DNA of 64,000 nt from Lineus longissimus (Eukaryota > Nemertea > Pilidiophora > Heteronemertea > Lineidae). Positions 26,252-40,300 of the stretch are shown one piece after another. A program made the translations under genes and the position numbers. The stretch lies in NCBI RefSeq assembly GCF_910592395.1, contig NC_088314.1, forward strand, positions 17,703,998-17,767,997. The letters run 5' to 3'. Position 1 is the first letter of the stretch; each line of letters begins with the position of its first letter. The notes under the pieces were generated by a model. It had not been told where the DNA came from, searched no databases, and saw nothing but the letters and a program-made list of their open reading frames with translations.

Positions 26252-26671
26252 GTAAGTAATATATTCATTCACAGGTAAAATCAAGTATTTTTTAATCCAT
26301 TCTTGGTAAAAAGTATGTCACAGATGATGTTTTTTTTTGTTTGATGATAGGTTAAGTGAGCAACCATACTGCGGGAGCCCAAAAAATATCATAAATCAGC
26401 ATCGTACAGTTCGATCAAGCAAAAGTAACTAGTTGAGAAGAATAAACATTTATAGAGACAGATACTCGACTTTGTTAATTGAGGTTACATATAACATTTG
26501 CAAGATCTCATTTTAGGCACTGGACAGGGTATTGATGCGAACAAGACCCATTCATTGAAATGATCATATGTTACCAGTATCTGACCGAGTAAACTATGTG
26601 AAGCTGACTTATGAATTGTTTATTTGTAATCTGAGTACCTTACAAACATTCAATTTGATTTTCTTTTGTAG

Positions 26672-26778
26672 TTACCACTTTCGAAGCTTCCTTCAGTCTT
26701 CAGCAGAATTTTACTGAAGACCTTTTGAACTCCTCATCAGACGCATATCGTGAACTCGAACAGGCTCTTTTAGAGCTG
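26672..26778 (+). CDS. SEA domain 3, exon a (type I)
   Basis: Copy of the exon at 18035-18141 with the same predicted protein, same phases and sequons NFT and NSS. Confidence 0.84.
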
Positions 26779-27183
26779 GTATGTATCAATTAAAATCCCA
26801 AATCAAAATGTTAGTTTCTGCGTGAAGCGCATAAGCATTCAAGTCCCATGAAAACTACTAGTGTTAGTAATATCTGGTTGCTTTTACTGTCTGGTCCATT
26901 CTTGGGTTACAGAAAAATGTGTAAAATCATGTCTAGGTCTGCCTTGCATTGATCCTATTTTCTGACTATTTCATAACGAATATTGAACTTTAATAAATGA
27001 CAGCTGAAAGTGACACAACTTAAGGTGTTTTTAAAGGCCAGTTTTGTCTTCAATGACTATGAGGTTTTCAAATTATGAAATAGACATTGAACATAAATTT
27101 CAATATTTCACAATTTTTTTTTTTTATTCTGGTTGCAAAGGTATTTTATCGCTTTAAACTACTCGTTTTTTCCTCTTCTTTAG

Positions 27184-27251
27184 TTATCATCATCATATAA
27201 TGAGTCTGACCTGGCAGGAGATATTGGAGAAATTACAATCCTTGGATTCGA
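27184..27251 (+). CDS. SEA domain 3, exon b (type I)
   Basis: Copy of 18547-18614, phase 0 to 2, encoding LSSSYNESDLAGDIGEITI and LGF. Confidence 0.83.
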
Positions 27252-27596
27252 GTGAGTAATTATGTTGTGCACAGGACCATTTTAAACAGTATACACGTCT
27301 CAAGGCCTCTGCCTCAACTGTTCGAGGTCACATCTTGACCAGGTACCAAATACCCAAAGCGTGTCACACCCATGCAACTCATGCATCACTTTGGTCATGG
27401 TTCGTCGGAAATGATTTTAAAATTAACGACCATCAAAAGGGTAATTTCTTCCACATGAAAGTTTTTAATCACCTTGTTTTGATGATAATATAATGTGATT
27501 TCGATTCAAAATATATTTCAAAGTATCAAATGAAACTACATGTTCTATTCCTGTGTATGAACTGCATTCACTAATTTATAATATCTTGATTTTCAG

Positions 27597-27766
27597 AGAA
27601 GGAAGTATCAGAGCAAGATTTAGACTTCTTCTGAAGAGATTTGTTTCTTCAGATGAGACAGCAACCGTACAAGGATCACTTGGTACCGCATTCGTTAATT
27701 ATCTAAATAATCACCCAGGAATTGCAGCAAGGTTTGATGTGGATGTAAACTCTATAAGTGTTGTTG
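27597..27766 (+). CDS. SEA domain 3, exon c (type I, cleavage motif)
   Basis: Copy of 18960-19129, phase 2 to 1, with the EEGSIRARF cleavage motif. Confidence 0.84.
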
Positions 27767-28363
27767 GTAAGCAGACGTCCTCCTATTGTCATAATTAGTT
27801 ACCATCGAAGCAATTTCTTTCGAATTAAGAGAAAACTACTTGAAAATTATGGCCGATTAAGCAGTTATATTTTCCTATCGCTATCGTCATCATATCGTCT
27901 TACAGCGCCCAACAGTAAAAGCTACACGCACAAGACATACAAAGAGACGATGAGAACAAAATCATTGTTTTCCAAATATTTTCAGATGCTAAGGGTGCGT
28001 GATACTTGATGACCTGAAACTTTCAACAATCTGCTGTATTGAGTAAATTTTCATAATGTTTCACGTAATGGCACTGCAGACAGAAGCATTGTTTCGGGAA
28101 AAATCATTGCACTATAATTGGTGGGAAGGACTAATCAATCGAAGTCTTCAAGACTTTCAACTGATTTCTGCGAGGAATAGACCGATTTTTGACAGAGCAA
28201 AGGTTCAGTGTAATGGAGGGGAAACTGAGACCCTGGAGGAAACCTGGATTAAGAATTCATCTCAGCCATGACAGTCACAAACTACAACTTGTACAATTAA
28301 AACCAGCTGATTCTAGAGCTTCATTCTCACAACTAAATCCATCTAAACCGTCTCTATTTGCAG
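27767..28363 (+). other. Intron, SEA-3c to PAN-3
   Basis: 597 bp, near-identical to 19130-19726. Small open frames in it are conserved only because the whole intron is duplicated. Confidence 0.75.
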
Positions 28364-28585
28364 AAGTAGAGTCATGTCCATACGTTGTGTTCAGTTCTGG
28401 CAACTGCCCTGAAAACACTATCAGAACGTTCTCTGGGCGCAAACATAGATTTTGCAGGAACCAGTGTGATGCATTACCAGACTGTAAAGGATATTGGTTC
28501 AAAGTCACAAATGGCAAGCGTCGATGTTCACTGAAGAGTTACATTTGCAGCAATCCAACAGGATATGGGAAGATGTGGAAGAAAG
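28364..28585 (+). CDS. PAN/apple-like cysteine-rich domain 3 (type I)
   Basis: Copy of 19727-19948 with an identical predicted protein. Seven cysteines, with the eighth at the start of mucin exon 4. Confidence 0.8.
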
Positions 28586-28933
28586 GTAGGAGAATATAAA
28601 AACGCTGTAAAAGATTATATTACAATCATGGGAAAGTTTAGATCACAAGTAATATTAATAGAAACTGGCCTCTGGTCCGATTCCTGAAAATACAAGCTAA
28701 GCTCACGAAATTTATGGTCAATCTCAAAAACAGATTTTAACAAATTTTTATCTCAACCTCCTGTCCTGCATTCCAACACTCACAAGAGGGAATAAAACGT
28801 TTCAGTTCTCTTACATTTCACCAGATATTCATGCAGAAAGCCTGGAAATGATATTTCATATTAGCGGCTACCTCATTACCATTTCATTACCTGTTTTGGA
28901 TTCAAATGGAGTAATATATCATTCTATCTTCAG

Positions 28934-31900
28934 ACTGTCCGACAGAAAGCACAACAAAAGTGGAACACACCACTACACCTCAACCAACCACAACTAGAGT
29001 GGCAACACCAACAGGAGAGCTAACAACAACAGTGCCATCAACTACACTTCCCGAACCAACCACACCTTTGGAATTGACTACAACAATGGAACCAATAATG
29101 ACAGTGAAACTAACCACGACAATGGACCCTACAACAAAAATGGAACGAACTACTACAGCTAAACCAGCCACAACTCTTGAGACGACAACCACCGTAGAAC
29201 CAACAACCACAGTTGAACCAACAACCACTGTGGAACAAACTACCACAGCTGAACCCACAACCACTCTTGAGCCAACTAACACGGTGGAACCAACTACCAC
29301 TGTTGAACCAACAACCACTGTGGAACCAACCACCACAGTTGAACCAACGACCTCAGTAGAACAAACGACCTCAGTAAAACCAACTACAACTGTAGAACCA
29401 ACAACCACTGTGGAACAAACTACTACAACTGAAACCACAACAACTCTTGAACCAACGTCCACAGTTGAACCGACTACTTCAGTTGAACCAACAACTACAT
29501 CTCAACTAACTACAACGCTGGAGCCTATAACTACAGTGGAACCAACTTCAACAGCGGAACCAACCACAACTCTTGAACCAACAACTACAATGGAACCAAC
29601 GACCACAGTTGAACCAACATCCACAGTTGAACCGACTACTACAGTTGAAACAACAACTACATCTGAACCAACTACAACGCTGGAGCCTACAACCATGCTG
29701 GTACCAACAACAACAGCGGAACAAACAACCACAACTCAGGAGCCAACTACTACTGCAGAACAAACCTCAACTCTTGAGCCAACAACCACAATCGAACTAA
29801 CGACCTCAGTAGTACCAACGACCACCGTAGAACCAACAACCACAGTCAAACCAACGACTACAGCAGAGCCAACAACCACTCAAGAGCCAACTACTACAGC
29901 TGAACCAACCACAACTCTTGAACTGACAACTACAGCTCAACGCACAACAACTCTTGAGCCAGCCACTACTGTGGAACCAACTACCACAGTGGAACCAACA
30001 ACCACTGTGGAACCAACCACCACAGTTGAACGAACAACAAGGTCTGAGCCAACATCAACAAATGAATTGACTACTAAAGCAGAATTAACAACCACTGCGG
30101 AGCCAACTACCACTACTGAACCAACCACAACTCTTCAACCAACAACTACATTGGAACCAACGACCACAATAGAACCAACCACAACTCTTGAGCCAACGTC
30201 AACACTTGCACCGACTACTACAGTTGAACCAACAACTACATCTGAACCAACTACAATGCTGCAACCTGCAACTACCGTGGAACCAACTTCAACAGCGCAA
30301 CCAACCACAACTCTTGAACCAACAACTACATTGGAACCAACGACCACAGTTGAAGCAACCACCACTCTGGAGCAAACTACCACAGTGGAACCAACCACAA
30401 CTGCTGAACCAACCACAACTCTGGAACCAACAACCACAATGGAAGCAACCACCACCGCTGAAGCAACCACCACTCTGGAGCAAACTACCACAGTGGAACC
30501 AACCACAACTGCAGAACCAACCACAACTCTGCAACCAACAACCACAATGGAAGCAACCACCACAGCTGAAGCAACAACCACTCTGGAGCCAACTACCACA
30601 GTGGAACCAACCACAACTGCAGAACCAACCACAACTCTGGAACCAACAACTACAATGGAAGCAACCACCACCGCTGAAGCAACCACCACTCTGGAGCCAA
30701 CTACCACAGTGGAACCAACCACAACTGCCGAACCAACCACAACTCTGGAACCAACAACCACAATGGAAGCAACCACCACCGCTGAACCAACCACAACTCT
30801 TGAGCCAACTACCACAGTGGAACCAACCACAACTGCCAAACCAACCACAACTCTGGAACCAACAACCACAACGGAAGCAACCACCACCGCTGAACCAACC
30901 ACAACTCTTGAGCCAACTACCACAGTGGAACCAACCAAAACTGCTGAACCAACCACAACTCTGGAACCAACAACCACAATGGAAGCAACCACCACCACTG
31001 AAGCAACCACCACTCTTGAGTCACCTACCACAGTGGAACCAACCACAACTGCTGAACCAACCACAACTCTGGAACCAACAACCACAATGGAAGCAACCAC
31101 CACCGCTGAAGCAACCACCACTCTGGAGCCAACTACCACAGTGGAACCAACTACAACTGCAGAACCAACCACAACTCTGGAACCAACAACCACAATGGAA
31201 GCTACCACCACAGCTGAAGCAACCACCACTCTGGAGCCAACTACCACAGTGGAACCAACCACAACTGCCGAACCAACCACAACTCTGGAACCAACAACCA
31301 CAATGGAAGCAACCACCACCGCTGAACCAACCACAACTCTTGAGCCAACTACCACAGTGGAACCAACCACAACTGCCGAACCAACCACAACTCTGGAACC
31401 AACAACCACAATGGAACCAACCACCACCGCTGAACCAACCACAACTCTTGAGCCAACTACCACAGCGGAACCAACCACAACTGCTGAACCAACCACAACT
31501 CTGGAACCAACAACCACAATGGAAGCAACCACCACCACTGAAGCAACCACCACTCTTGAGTCACCTACCACAGTGGAACCAACCACAATTGCTGAACCAA
31601 CCACAACTCTGGAACCAACAACCACAATGGAAGCAACCACCACCACTAAAGCAACCACCACTCTTGAGTCACCTACCACAGTGGAACCAACCACAACTGC
31701 TGAACCAACCACAACTCTGGAACCAACAACCACAATGGAAGCAACCACCACCGCTGAAGCAACCACCACTCTGGAGCCAACTACCACAGTGGAACCAACC
31801 ACAACTGCAGAACCAACCACAACTCTGGAACCAACAACCACAATGGAACCAACCACCACAGTTGAAGCAACCACCACTCTGGAGCCAACTACCACAGTGG

Positions 31901-34900
31901 AACCAACCACAACTGCCGAACCAACCACAACTCTGGAACCAACAACCACAATGGAAGCAACCACCACCGCTGAACCAACCACAACTCTTGAGCCAACTAC
32001 CACAGTGGAACCAACCACAACTGCCAAACCAACCACAACTCTGGAACCAACAACCACAATGGAACCAACCACCACCGCTGAACCAACCACAACTCTTGAG
32101 CCAACAACTACATTGGAACCAACGACCACAGTTGAACCAACATCCACAGTTGAACCGACTACTACAGTTGAACCAACAACTACATCTGAACCAACTACAA
32201 CGCTAGAGCCTACAACTACAAGGGAACCAACTTCAACAGCGGAACCAACCACAACTCTTGAACCAACAACTACATTGGAACCAACGACCACAGTTGAACC
32301 AACATCCACAGTTGAACCGACTACTACAGTTGAACCAACAACTACATCTGAACCAACTACAACGCTAGAGCCTACAACTACAAGGGAACCAACTTCAACA
32401 GCGGAACCAACCACAACTCTTGAACCAACAACTACAATGGAACCAACCACCACAGCTGAACTAACATCCACAGTTGAACCGACTACTACAGTTGAACTAA
32501 CAACTACATCTGATCCAATTACAACGCTGGAGCCTACAACCACACTGGTACCAACAACTGCAGTGGAACCAACAACCTCAACTTTTGAGCCAACAACCAC
32601 AGTCGAACAAACGACCTCAGTAGTACCAACGACCACCGTAGAACCAACTACCACGGTTGAACCAACGACTACAGTAGAACCAACAACTACTCAAGAGCCA
32701 ACTACTACAGCTGAACCAACCACAACTCTTGAACTGACAACTACAGCTGAACGCACAACAACTCTTGAGCCAGCCAGCACTGTGGCACCAACTACCACAG
32801 TGGAACCAACAACCACTGTGGAACCAACAACCACATTTGAACCAACAACAAGTTCTGAGCCAACATCAACAAATGACTTGACTACTACAGCAGAATTAAC
32901 AACCACTGCAGAGCCAACTACCACTGCTGAACAAACCACAACTCTTCAACCAACAACTACATTGGAACCAACGACCACAGTTAAACCAACCACAACTCTT
33001 GAGCCAACGTCCACATTTGAACCGACTACTACAGTTGAACCAACAACTACATCTGAACCAACTACAACGCTGGAGCCTACAACTACTATGGAACCAACTT
33101 CAGTAGCGGAAACAACCACAACTATTGAACCAAGAACTACATTGGAACCAACTTCAACGTTGAAGCCATCAACAACAGTGGACCCAACAACTACAGCGGA
33201 AACAGCAACCACAACTCAGGACCCAACTTCTACTGCTGAACAAACCACAACTCTAGAACCAACAACTGCATTGGAACCAACGACCACAGTAGAACCAACC
33301 ACAACTCTTAAGCCAACGTCCACAGTTAAATCGACTCCTACAGTTGAACTAACAACTACATCTCAACCAACTACAACGCTAGAGCCTACATCTACAGTGG
33401 AACCAACTTCAACAGCTGAACCAACCACAACTCTTGAACCAACAACTACAACGGAACCAACCACCACAGCTGAACCAACATCCACAGTTGAACCGACTAC
33501 TACAGTTGAACCAACAACTAGATCTGATCCAACTACAATGCTGGAGCCTACAACCACACTGGTACCAACAACTACAGCGGAACCAACAACCACAACTCAG
33601 GAGCCAACTACTACTGCTCAACAAACCTCAACTCTTGAACGGACAACTACAGCTCAACGCACAACAACTCTTGAGCCAACCAGCACTGTGGAACCAACTA
33701 CAACAGTGGAACCAACAACCACTGTGGAACCAACAACCACAGTTCAACCAACAACAAGTTCTGAGCCAACATCAACAAATGAATTGACTACTACAGCAGA
33801 ATTAACAACCACTGCGGAGCCAACTACTTCTGCTGAACCAACTACAACTCTACAACCAACAACTACATTGGAACCAACAACCACAGTAGAACCAACCACA
33901 ACTCTTGAACCGACAACTACAGCTCAACGCACAACAACTCTTGAGCCAGCCAGCACTGTGGAACCAACTACAACAGTTGAACCAACAACAAGTTCTAAGC
34001 CAACATCAACAAATGAATTGACTACTACAGCAGAATTAACAACCACTGCGGAGCCAACTTCCAATGCTGAACCAACCACAACTCTTCAACCAACAACTAC
34101 ATTGGAACCAACAACCACAGTAGAACCAACCACAACTCTTGAGCCAACGTCCACAGTTGAACCGACTACTACAGTTGAACCAACAGCTGCATCTGAACCA
34201 ACTACAACGCTGGAGCCTACAACTATCGTGAAACCCACTGCAACAGCGGAACCAACCACAACTCCTGAACCAACAACTACAATGTTGAAGCCAATAACAA
34301 CAGTGGACCCAACAACTACAGCAAAACCAACGACCACAACTCAGGACCCAACTACTACTGCTGAACAAACCACAACTACATTGGAACGAACGACCACAGT
34401 TGAACCAACCACAACTCTTGAGCTAACATCCACAGTTGAACCGACTACTACTGTTGAACCAACAACTACATCTGAACCAACTACAACGCTAGAGCCTACA
34501 AACACACTGGTACCAACAACTACAGCGGAACCAACAACCACAACTCAGGAGCCAAGTACTACTGCTGAACAAACCACAACTTTTGAGCCAACAACCACAG
34601 TCGAACCAACGACCTCAGTAGAACCGACTACCACAGTAGAACCAACAACCACAGTTGAACCAAAAACCACTGTGGAACAAACTACTACAGCTGAACGCAC
34701 AACAACTCTTGAGCCAGCCACCACTGCGGAAACAACTACCACAGTTAAACCAACAACCACTGTGGAACCAACCACTACAGTTGAACCAACCACAACTCTT
34801 AAGCCAACATCCACAGTTGAACCGACTACTACAGTTGAACCAACAACTACAGCTGAGCAAACTACAACGCTGGAGCCTACAACCACAGTGGAACCAACAA

Positions 34901-35110
34901 CTACAGCGGAACCAACAACCACTCAAGAGCCAACTACTACAACTGAACCAACCACAACTCTTGAACCGACAACTTTAGCAGAAGTAACTACAACAGCTGT
35001 CGATACAACCTCTCTGGAACCAACAACTACAGCTGAACCAACTACGACAGAGCAGCAAACAACTTCTCAAGCAATGACAACGGTTGAGACCTTTACTCCT
35101 GCTGAAAATG
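28934..35110 (+). CDS. Mucin exon 4, 2,059 codons, chimeric
   Basis: 6,177 bp, phase 1 to 1 (donor aatg|gtatgc). Three parts are visible. 28934-30350 copies the V/S-rich start of exon 3. 30350 to about 32095 is the V-A-L-M-A-L array with variants such as TLESPTTVEP. From about 32095 to the end it uses type II repeats (EPTSTVEPTTTVEPTTTSEP, SSEPTSTNELTTTAELTTTA). It ends with TTSQAMTTVETFTPAENG, the type II exon end. So a type I left half has been joined to a type II right half, and the following SEA is type II while the preceding PAN is type I. Confidence 0.85.
32095..35050 (+). repeat. Type II mucin repeat array (mucin exon 4)
   Basis: Hexamers ordered S-V-V-S-L-V/R-A-L with Ser in place of the middle Thr (EPTSTV, EPTSTA), plus heptamers TTTTQEP that break the 18-bp register. 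The switch from type I is visible at about 32092-32102. Confidence 0.78.
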
Positions 35111-35243
35111 GTATGCCATTTTTGTGTAATATTAGACTGCTTTACAGATGTTCATTTAGTTGCTTATTCTCTGCACCGATAATCTTGCTTTGTTTACATT
35201 TTCATTAACCTTTGTTTCATTGTTCGTATTCATTTTCTTACAG

Positions 35244-35350
35244 AGACGTCTTTTGAGGCTTCTTTCAGCCTTACGCAAAATTTTACTGAAGATCTTTTGA
35301 ATTCATCATCTGATGCATACGTGCAACTTGAACAGGAGTCCCTTGATATG
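35244..35350 (+). CDS. SEA domain 4, exon a (type II)
   Basis: 107 bp, phase 1 to 0. It encodes ETSFEASFSLTQNFTEDLL then NSSSDAYVQLEQESLDM. It differs from type I in the first helix (VQLEQESLDM for RELEQALLEL). Sequons NFT and NSS are kept. Confidence 0.84.
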
Positions 35351-35576
35351 GTATGTAGAGGTGCCTTTATTGCATTTAGTTGGCTGTTTAGATAACTGAG
35401 AATACAAGTATACAATAACTCAGATTAATAATTATTTGGTAAGTGTTGTTTGTCTCCTAACTAACTTAACTAAACTTAGGGGTATATACAACTACAATTA
35501 TTTTCATTAGCAAATGAGCATATATATTTAGAACCCAAGAAGTACAGGTCGAATAGTTGCATTCTCTCTCTTTCAG

Positions 35577-35644
35577 TTATATGCTTCATACAATGAGTCT
35601 GACCTGGCAGAAGACGTGGAAGAAATAACAATCCTTGGATTCGA
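35577..35644 (+). CDS. SEA domain 4, exon b (type II)
   Basis: 68 bp, phase 0 to 2. It encodes LYASYNESDLAEDVEEITI then LGF; sequon NES. Confidence 0.83.
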
Positions 35645-35928
35645 GTGAGTGATTGTTTGCAACAATACAAATTTCTTTCGAACGTGCTCAAATATTCACC
35701 ATTTCTACTCAGGCTATTCGGCCAAAGGTTATGAAATTATTCAAACAAAATTATTCATGACGAACGTCTATCCGTATCAATGTATTTGATTTGGGTCGAT
35801 CAATTTAAGTTTGATTCAAAAATTAGTGATTGACCTTCACTCATTAATGACTTTATTAAGATTAAGCGGATGCAAAAAATGAATCCAATTTCATTCACAA
35901 GACAACTGCATGTGTTTTTTAATTCCAG

Positions 35929-36098
35929 GGAAGGGAGTATTAGAATTAGATTCCGGCTTCTTCTGAGGAGGCTTATTTCTGCCGCAGAATCATCAACCAT
36001 ACAAGGATCAATTGGTACTGGGTTAGTGAATTACCTTAATAACAACCCACGAATTGCTGCAAGATTCAATGTTGATACCAGCTCTATAACTGTTACAG
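35929..36098 (+). CDS. SEA domain 4, exon c (type II, cleavage motif)
   Basis: 170 bp, phase 2 to 1 (donor gtaagt). It encodes EEGSIRIRFRLLLRRL, then IGTGLVNYLNNNPRIAARF and NVDTSSITVT. Gly-Ser is kept. Confidence 0.84.
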
Positions 36099-36751
36099 GT
36101 AAGTAGAAGTAAAATCAAAAGCAGACACGACCAACTCACAAATTATCAACATTTTCTTTTCAATTTCTTCGTGGAAACCCCTCAATACTACCGGCATCAC
36201 AGAAAATGATTTTAGTCTGAACGTGGCAACATAGCCATTGATGAGACCATCGGTACTGACACTTCGTACAGTTTTGGAAAATAAGGAGGCTAATAACGGC
36301 CCTGACTCCTGAGAACGAAACAGGGATAATGTTGAGTCAGTCTCCGAAGTCGCATCACACATTTGCAGTAAAGAATTGTTCACTGCTCGACAAGCCAGAT
36401 AAGTCAGCACAGCTCAATGAATCTGAGCTCAATATGGCCAAACACCGCACACCTATTTTTTACATGTCGGTAAACATAAGTTGTTATCGATTGGTAGGAA
36501 GTTCAAGTAAATCGAAGTTAGAGACACTTACATCTTGAAGACCTGCAAGTGATTTCTTCGACGAGTAGACCGATTTTTGACAGAGCAAAAGTTCAGTGTA
36601 ATGGAGGGGAAACTGAGACCCTGGAGGAAACCTAGATTAAGAATTCATCTCAGCCATGACAGTCACAAACTACAACTTGTACCATTAAAACCAGCTGATT
36701 CTAGGGCTTCATTCTCACAACTAAATCCATCTAAACCGTCTCTATTTGCAG
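36099..36751 (+). other. Intron, SEA-4c to PAN-4
   Basis: 653 bp. The left 450 bp are type II specific; the right 200 bp match type I introns. No independent gene is supported. Confidence 0.75.
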
Positions 36752-36973
36752 AAGTAGAGTCATGTCCATACGTTGTGTTCAGTTCTGGCAACTGCCCTGA
36801 AAACACTATCCTAACGTTCTATGGGAGAAAACAGCGTTTTTGCAGGAGCCAGTGTGATGCATTACCAGACTGTAAAGGATATTGGTTCAAAGTCACAAAT
36901 GGCAAGCGTCAATGTTCACTGAAGAGTTACATTTGCAGCAATCCAACAGGATATGGGAAGATGTGGAAGAAAG
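36752..36973 (+). CDS. PAN/apple-like cysteine-rich domain 4 (type II)
   Basis: 222 bp, phase 1 to 1. It has the same cysteine spacing as the type I copies. Five residues differ from PAN-2, all between the second and sixth cysteines (LTFY for RTFS, KQRFCRS for KHRFCRN, KRQC for KRRC). Outside this patch the DNA is almost identical to type I. Confidence 0.8.
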
Positions 36974-37364
36974 GTAGGAGAATATACAAACGTTGTAAAA
37001 GATTATATTACGATCATGGGAAAGTTTAGATCACAAGCATTAAAAATAGAAACCGGCCACTGGTCCAATTCCTGAAAATACAAGCTCAGCTCACGACATT
37101 TAGGGTCAATCTCAAAAACTCATCCAGCATTTCAATTTTTGAAAACGGAGATTATATCTTTTGTTCTCTTGATATTTCAACAGATTTTTATCTCAACCTC
37201 CTGTCCTGCATTCCAACACTCACAAGAAGAAATAAAACGTTTCAGTTCTCTTACATTTCACCAGATATTCATGCTGAAAGACTGGAAATGATATTTCAAA
37301 TCAGCCGCTACCTTTCATTACCTGTTTTCGATTCAAATGGAGTAATATATCATTCTATCCTCAG
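36974..37364 (+). other. Intron, PAN-4 to mucin exon 5
   Basis: 391 bp, donor gtagga and acceptor tatcctcag. Two near-identical copies follow at 49344-49734 and 58592-58982. Confidence 0.78.
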
Positions 37365-40300
37365 ACTGTCCGACAGAGAGCACGACAAAAGTAGAACAGA
37401 CCACTACACCTCAACCAACCACAACTAGAGTGGCAACACCAACAGTAGAGCTAACAACGACAGTGCCATCAACTACACTTGCCGAACCAACCACACCTGT
37501 AGAATTGACTACAACAGTGGAACCAATCACGACAGTGAAACTAACCACAACGATGGACCCTACAACAACAATGGAACAAACAACTACAGCTAAACCAACC
37601 ACAACTCTTGAGACAACAACCACCGTAGAACCAACAACAACAGTTGAACCAACAACCACTGTGGAACCAACCACCACAGGTGAACCAACGACCTCAGTAG
37701 AACCAACTACCACAGTAGAACCAACAACCACTGCGGAACAAACTACTACAACTGAAACCACAACAACTCTTGAGCCAACCACCACTGTGGAACCAACTAC
37801 CACTGTTGAACCAACAACCTTTGTGGAACCAACGACCACAGTTGAACCAACAACAACTTTTGAGCCAACATCAACAAATGAACCGACTACCACAGCAGAA
37901 TTAACAACCACTGCCGAGTCAACAACAACAGTCGAACCAACGACTTCAGTAGAACCAACTACCACTGTAGAACAAACAACAACAGTTGAACCAACAACCA
38001 CTGTGGAACAAACTACTACAGCTGAACCAACAACAACTCTTCAGCCAGCCACCACATTGGAACTGACTACCACAGTTGAACCAACAACCACTGTGGAACC
38101 AATCACCACAGTTGAACCAACAACAAGTTCTGAGCCAACATCAACAAATGAATTGACTACTACAGCAGAATTAACAACCACTTTGGAGCAAACTTCCACT
38201 GCTGAACCAACCACAACTCTTCAACCAACAACTAAATTGGAACCAACGACCACAGTTGAACCAACCACAACTCTTGAGCCAACGTCCACAGTTGAACCGA
38301 CTACTACAGTTGAACCAACAACTACATCTCAACCGACTACAACGCTGGAGCCTACAACAACAGTGGAACCAACTTCAACAGCGGAACCAACCACAACTCT
38401 TGAATCAACAACTACACTGGAACCAACTACAACGCTGGAGCCAACAACCACAGTAGACCCAACAACTACAGTGGAACCAACAACCACAACTCAGGACCCA
38501 ACTACTACTGCTGAACAAACCACAACTCTTGAACCAACAACTACATTGGAACCAACAACAACAGTTGAACCAACATCCACAGTTGAATCGACTACTACAG
38601 TTGAACCAACAACTACATCTGAACCAACAACAACACGGGAGCCTACAACAACACTGGTACCAACCACTACAGCGGAACCTACAACCACAACTCAGGATCC
38701 AATTACTACTGCTGAACAAACAACACCTCTTAAGCCAACAACCACAGTCGATCCAACAACTTCAGTAGAACCAACTACGACCGTAGAACCAACAACCACA
38801 GTTGAACCAAAAACCACTGTGGAACAAACTACTACAGCTGAACCAACAACAACTCTTGAGCCAACCACCACTGTGGAACCGACTACGACAGTTGAACCAA
38901 CAACCACTGTGGAACCAACAACCACAGTTGAACCAACAACAAGTTCTGAGCCAACATCAACAAATGAATTGACTACTACAGCAGAATTAACAACCACTGC
39001 AGAGCCAACTACCACTGCTGAACAAACCACAACTCTTCAACCAACAACTACATTGGAACCAACGACCACAGTAGAACCAACCACAACCCTTGAGCCAACG
39101 TCCACAGTTGAACCGACTACAACAGTTGAACAAACTACTACATCTCAACCAACTACAACGCTAGAGCCTACATCTACAGTGGAACCAACTTCAACAGCTG
39201 AACAAACCACAACTCTCGAACCAACAACTACATTGGAACCAACGACCACAGTTGAACCAACCACAACTCTTGAGCCAACGTCCACAGTTGAACCGACTAC
39301 TACAGTTGAACCAACAACTACATCTGAACCAACTACAACGCTGGAGCCTACAACTACCGTGGAACCAACTTCAACAGCGGAACCAACCACAACTCTTGAA
39401 CCAACAACTACATTGGAACCAACGACCACAGTTGAACCAACATCCACAGTTGAACCGACTACTACAGTTGAACCAACAACTACATCTGAACCAACTACAA
39501 AGCTAGAGCCTACAACTACAAGGGAACCAACTTCAACAGCGGAACCAACCACAACTCTTGAACCAACAACTACAATGGAACCAACCACCACAGCTGAACT
39601 AACATCCACAGTTGAACCGACTACTACAGTTGAACCAACAACTACATCTGATCCATCTACAACGCTGGAGCCTAAAACCACACTGGTACCAACAACTGCA
39701 GTGGAACCAACAACCACAACTCAGGAGCCAACAACTACTGCTGAACAAACCTCAACTCTTGAGCCAACAACCACAGTCGAACCAACGACCTCAGTAGTAC
39801 CAACGACCACCGTAGAACCAACTACCACGGTTGAACCAACGACTACAGTAGAACCAACAACTACTCAAGAGCCAACTACTACAGCTGAACCAACCACAAC
39901 TCTTGAACCGACAACTACAGCTGAACGCACAACAACTCTTGAGCCAGCCAGCACTGTGGCACCAACTACCACAGTGGAACCAACAACCACTGTGGAACCA
40001 ACAACCACAGTTGAACCAACAACAAGTTCTGAGCCAACATCAACAAATGACTTGACTACTACAGCAGAATTAACAACCACTGCAGAGCCCACTACCACTG
40101 CTGAACAAACCACAACTCTTCAACCAATAACTACATTGGAACTAACGACCACAGTAGAACCAACCACAACCCTTGAGCCAACGTCCACAGTTGAACCGAC
40201 TACAACAGTTGAACCAACAACTACATCTCAACCAACTACAACGCTAGAGCCTACATCTACAGTGGAACCAACTTCAACAGCTGAACAAACCACAACTCTC

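Larger units (their letters stand above)
22716..30725 (+). repeat. Tandem duplication, copy B
   Basis: This is the second copy of the unit at about 14400-22088. SEA-3 and PAN-3 and their introns match cassette 2 at a constant 8,637-bp offset, and the predicted domain proteins are identical. The introns of this cassette are at 26252-26671, 26779-27183, 27252-27596, 27767-28363 and 28586-28933. They contain nothing beyond what cassette 2 contains. Confidence 0.82.
35111..37364 (+). repeat. Type II SEA/PAN block, copy 1 of 3
   Basis: This is a 2.25-kb stretch of short introns and SEA/PAN exons, nearly identical to 47475-49734 and 56728-58982. Introns here: 35111-35243 (133 bp), 35351-35576, 35645-35928, 36099-36751 and 36974-37364. 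Differences between copies are scattered single bases, a 5-bp insertion (cttga) in copy 2 at about 48661 and a 1-bp insertion near 48044. Confidence 0.85.

Noticed and set aside
35230-35415. 61-codon antisense frame over the SEA exon, repeated in three cassettes
   Set aside because: It overlaps SEA-4a and its flanking introns on the opposite strand; conservation follows from the SEA exon and the recent duplication.
36329-36538. 69-codon frame in the SEA-4c to PAN-4 intron, repeated at 48699
   Set aside because: It is kept only because the whole intron is duplicated. In the third copy a base change at about 58107 (cga to tga) introduces a stop in this frame, so it shows no sign of coding constraint.
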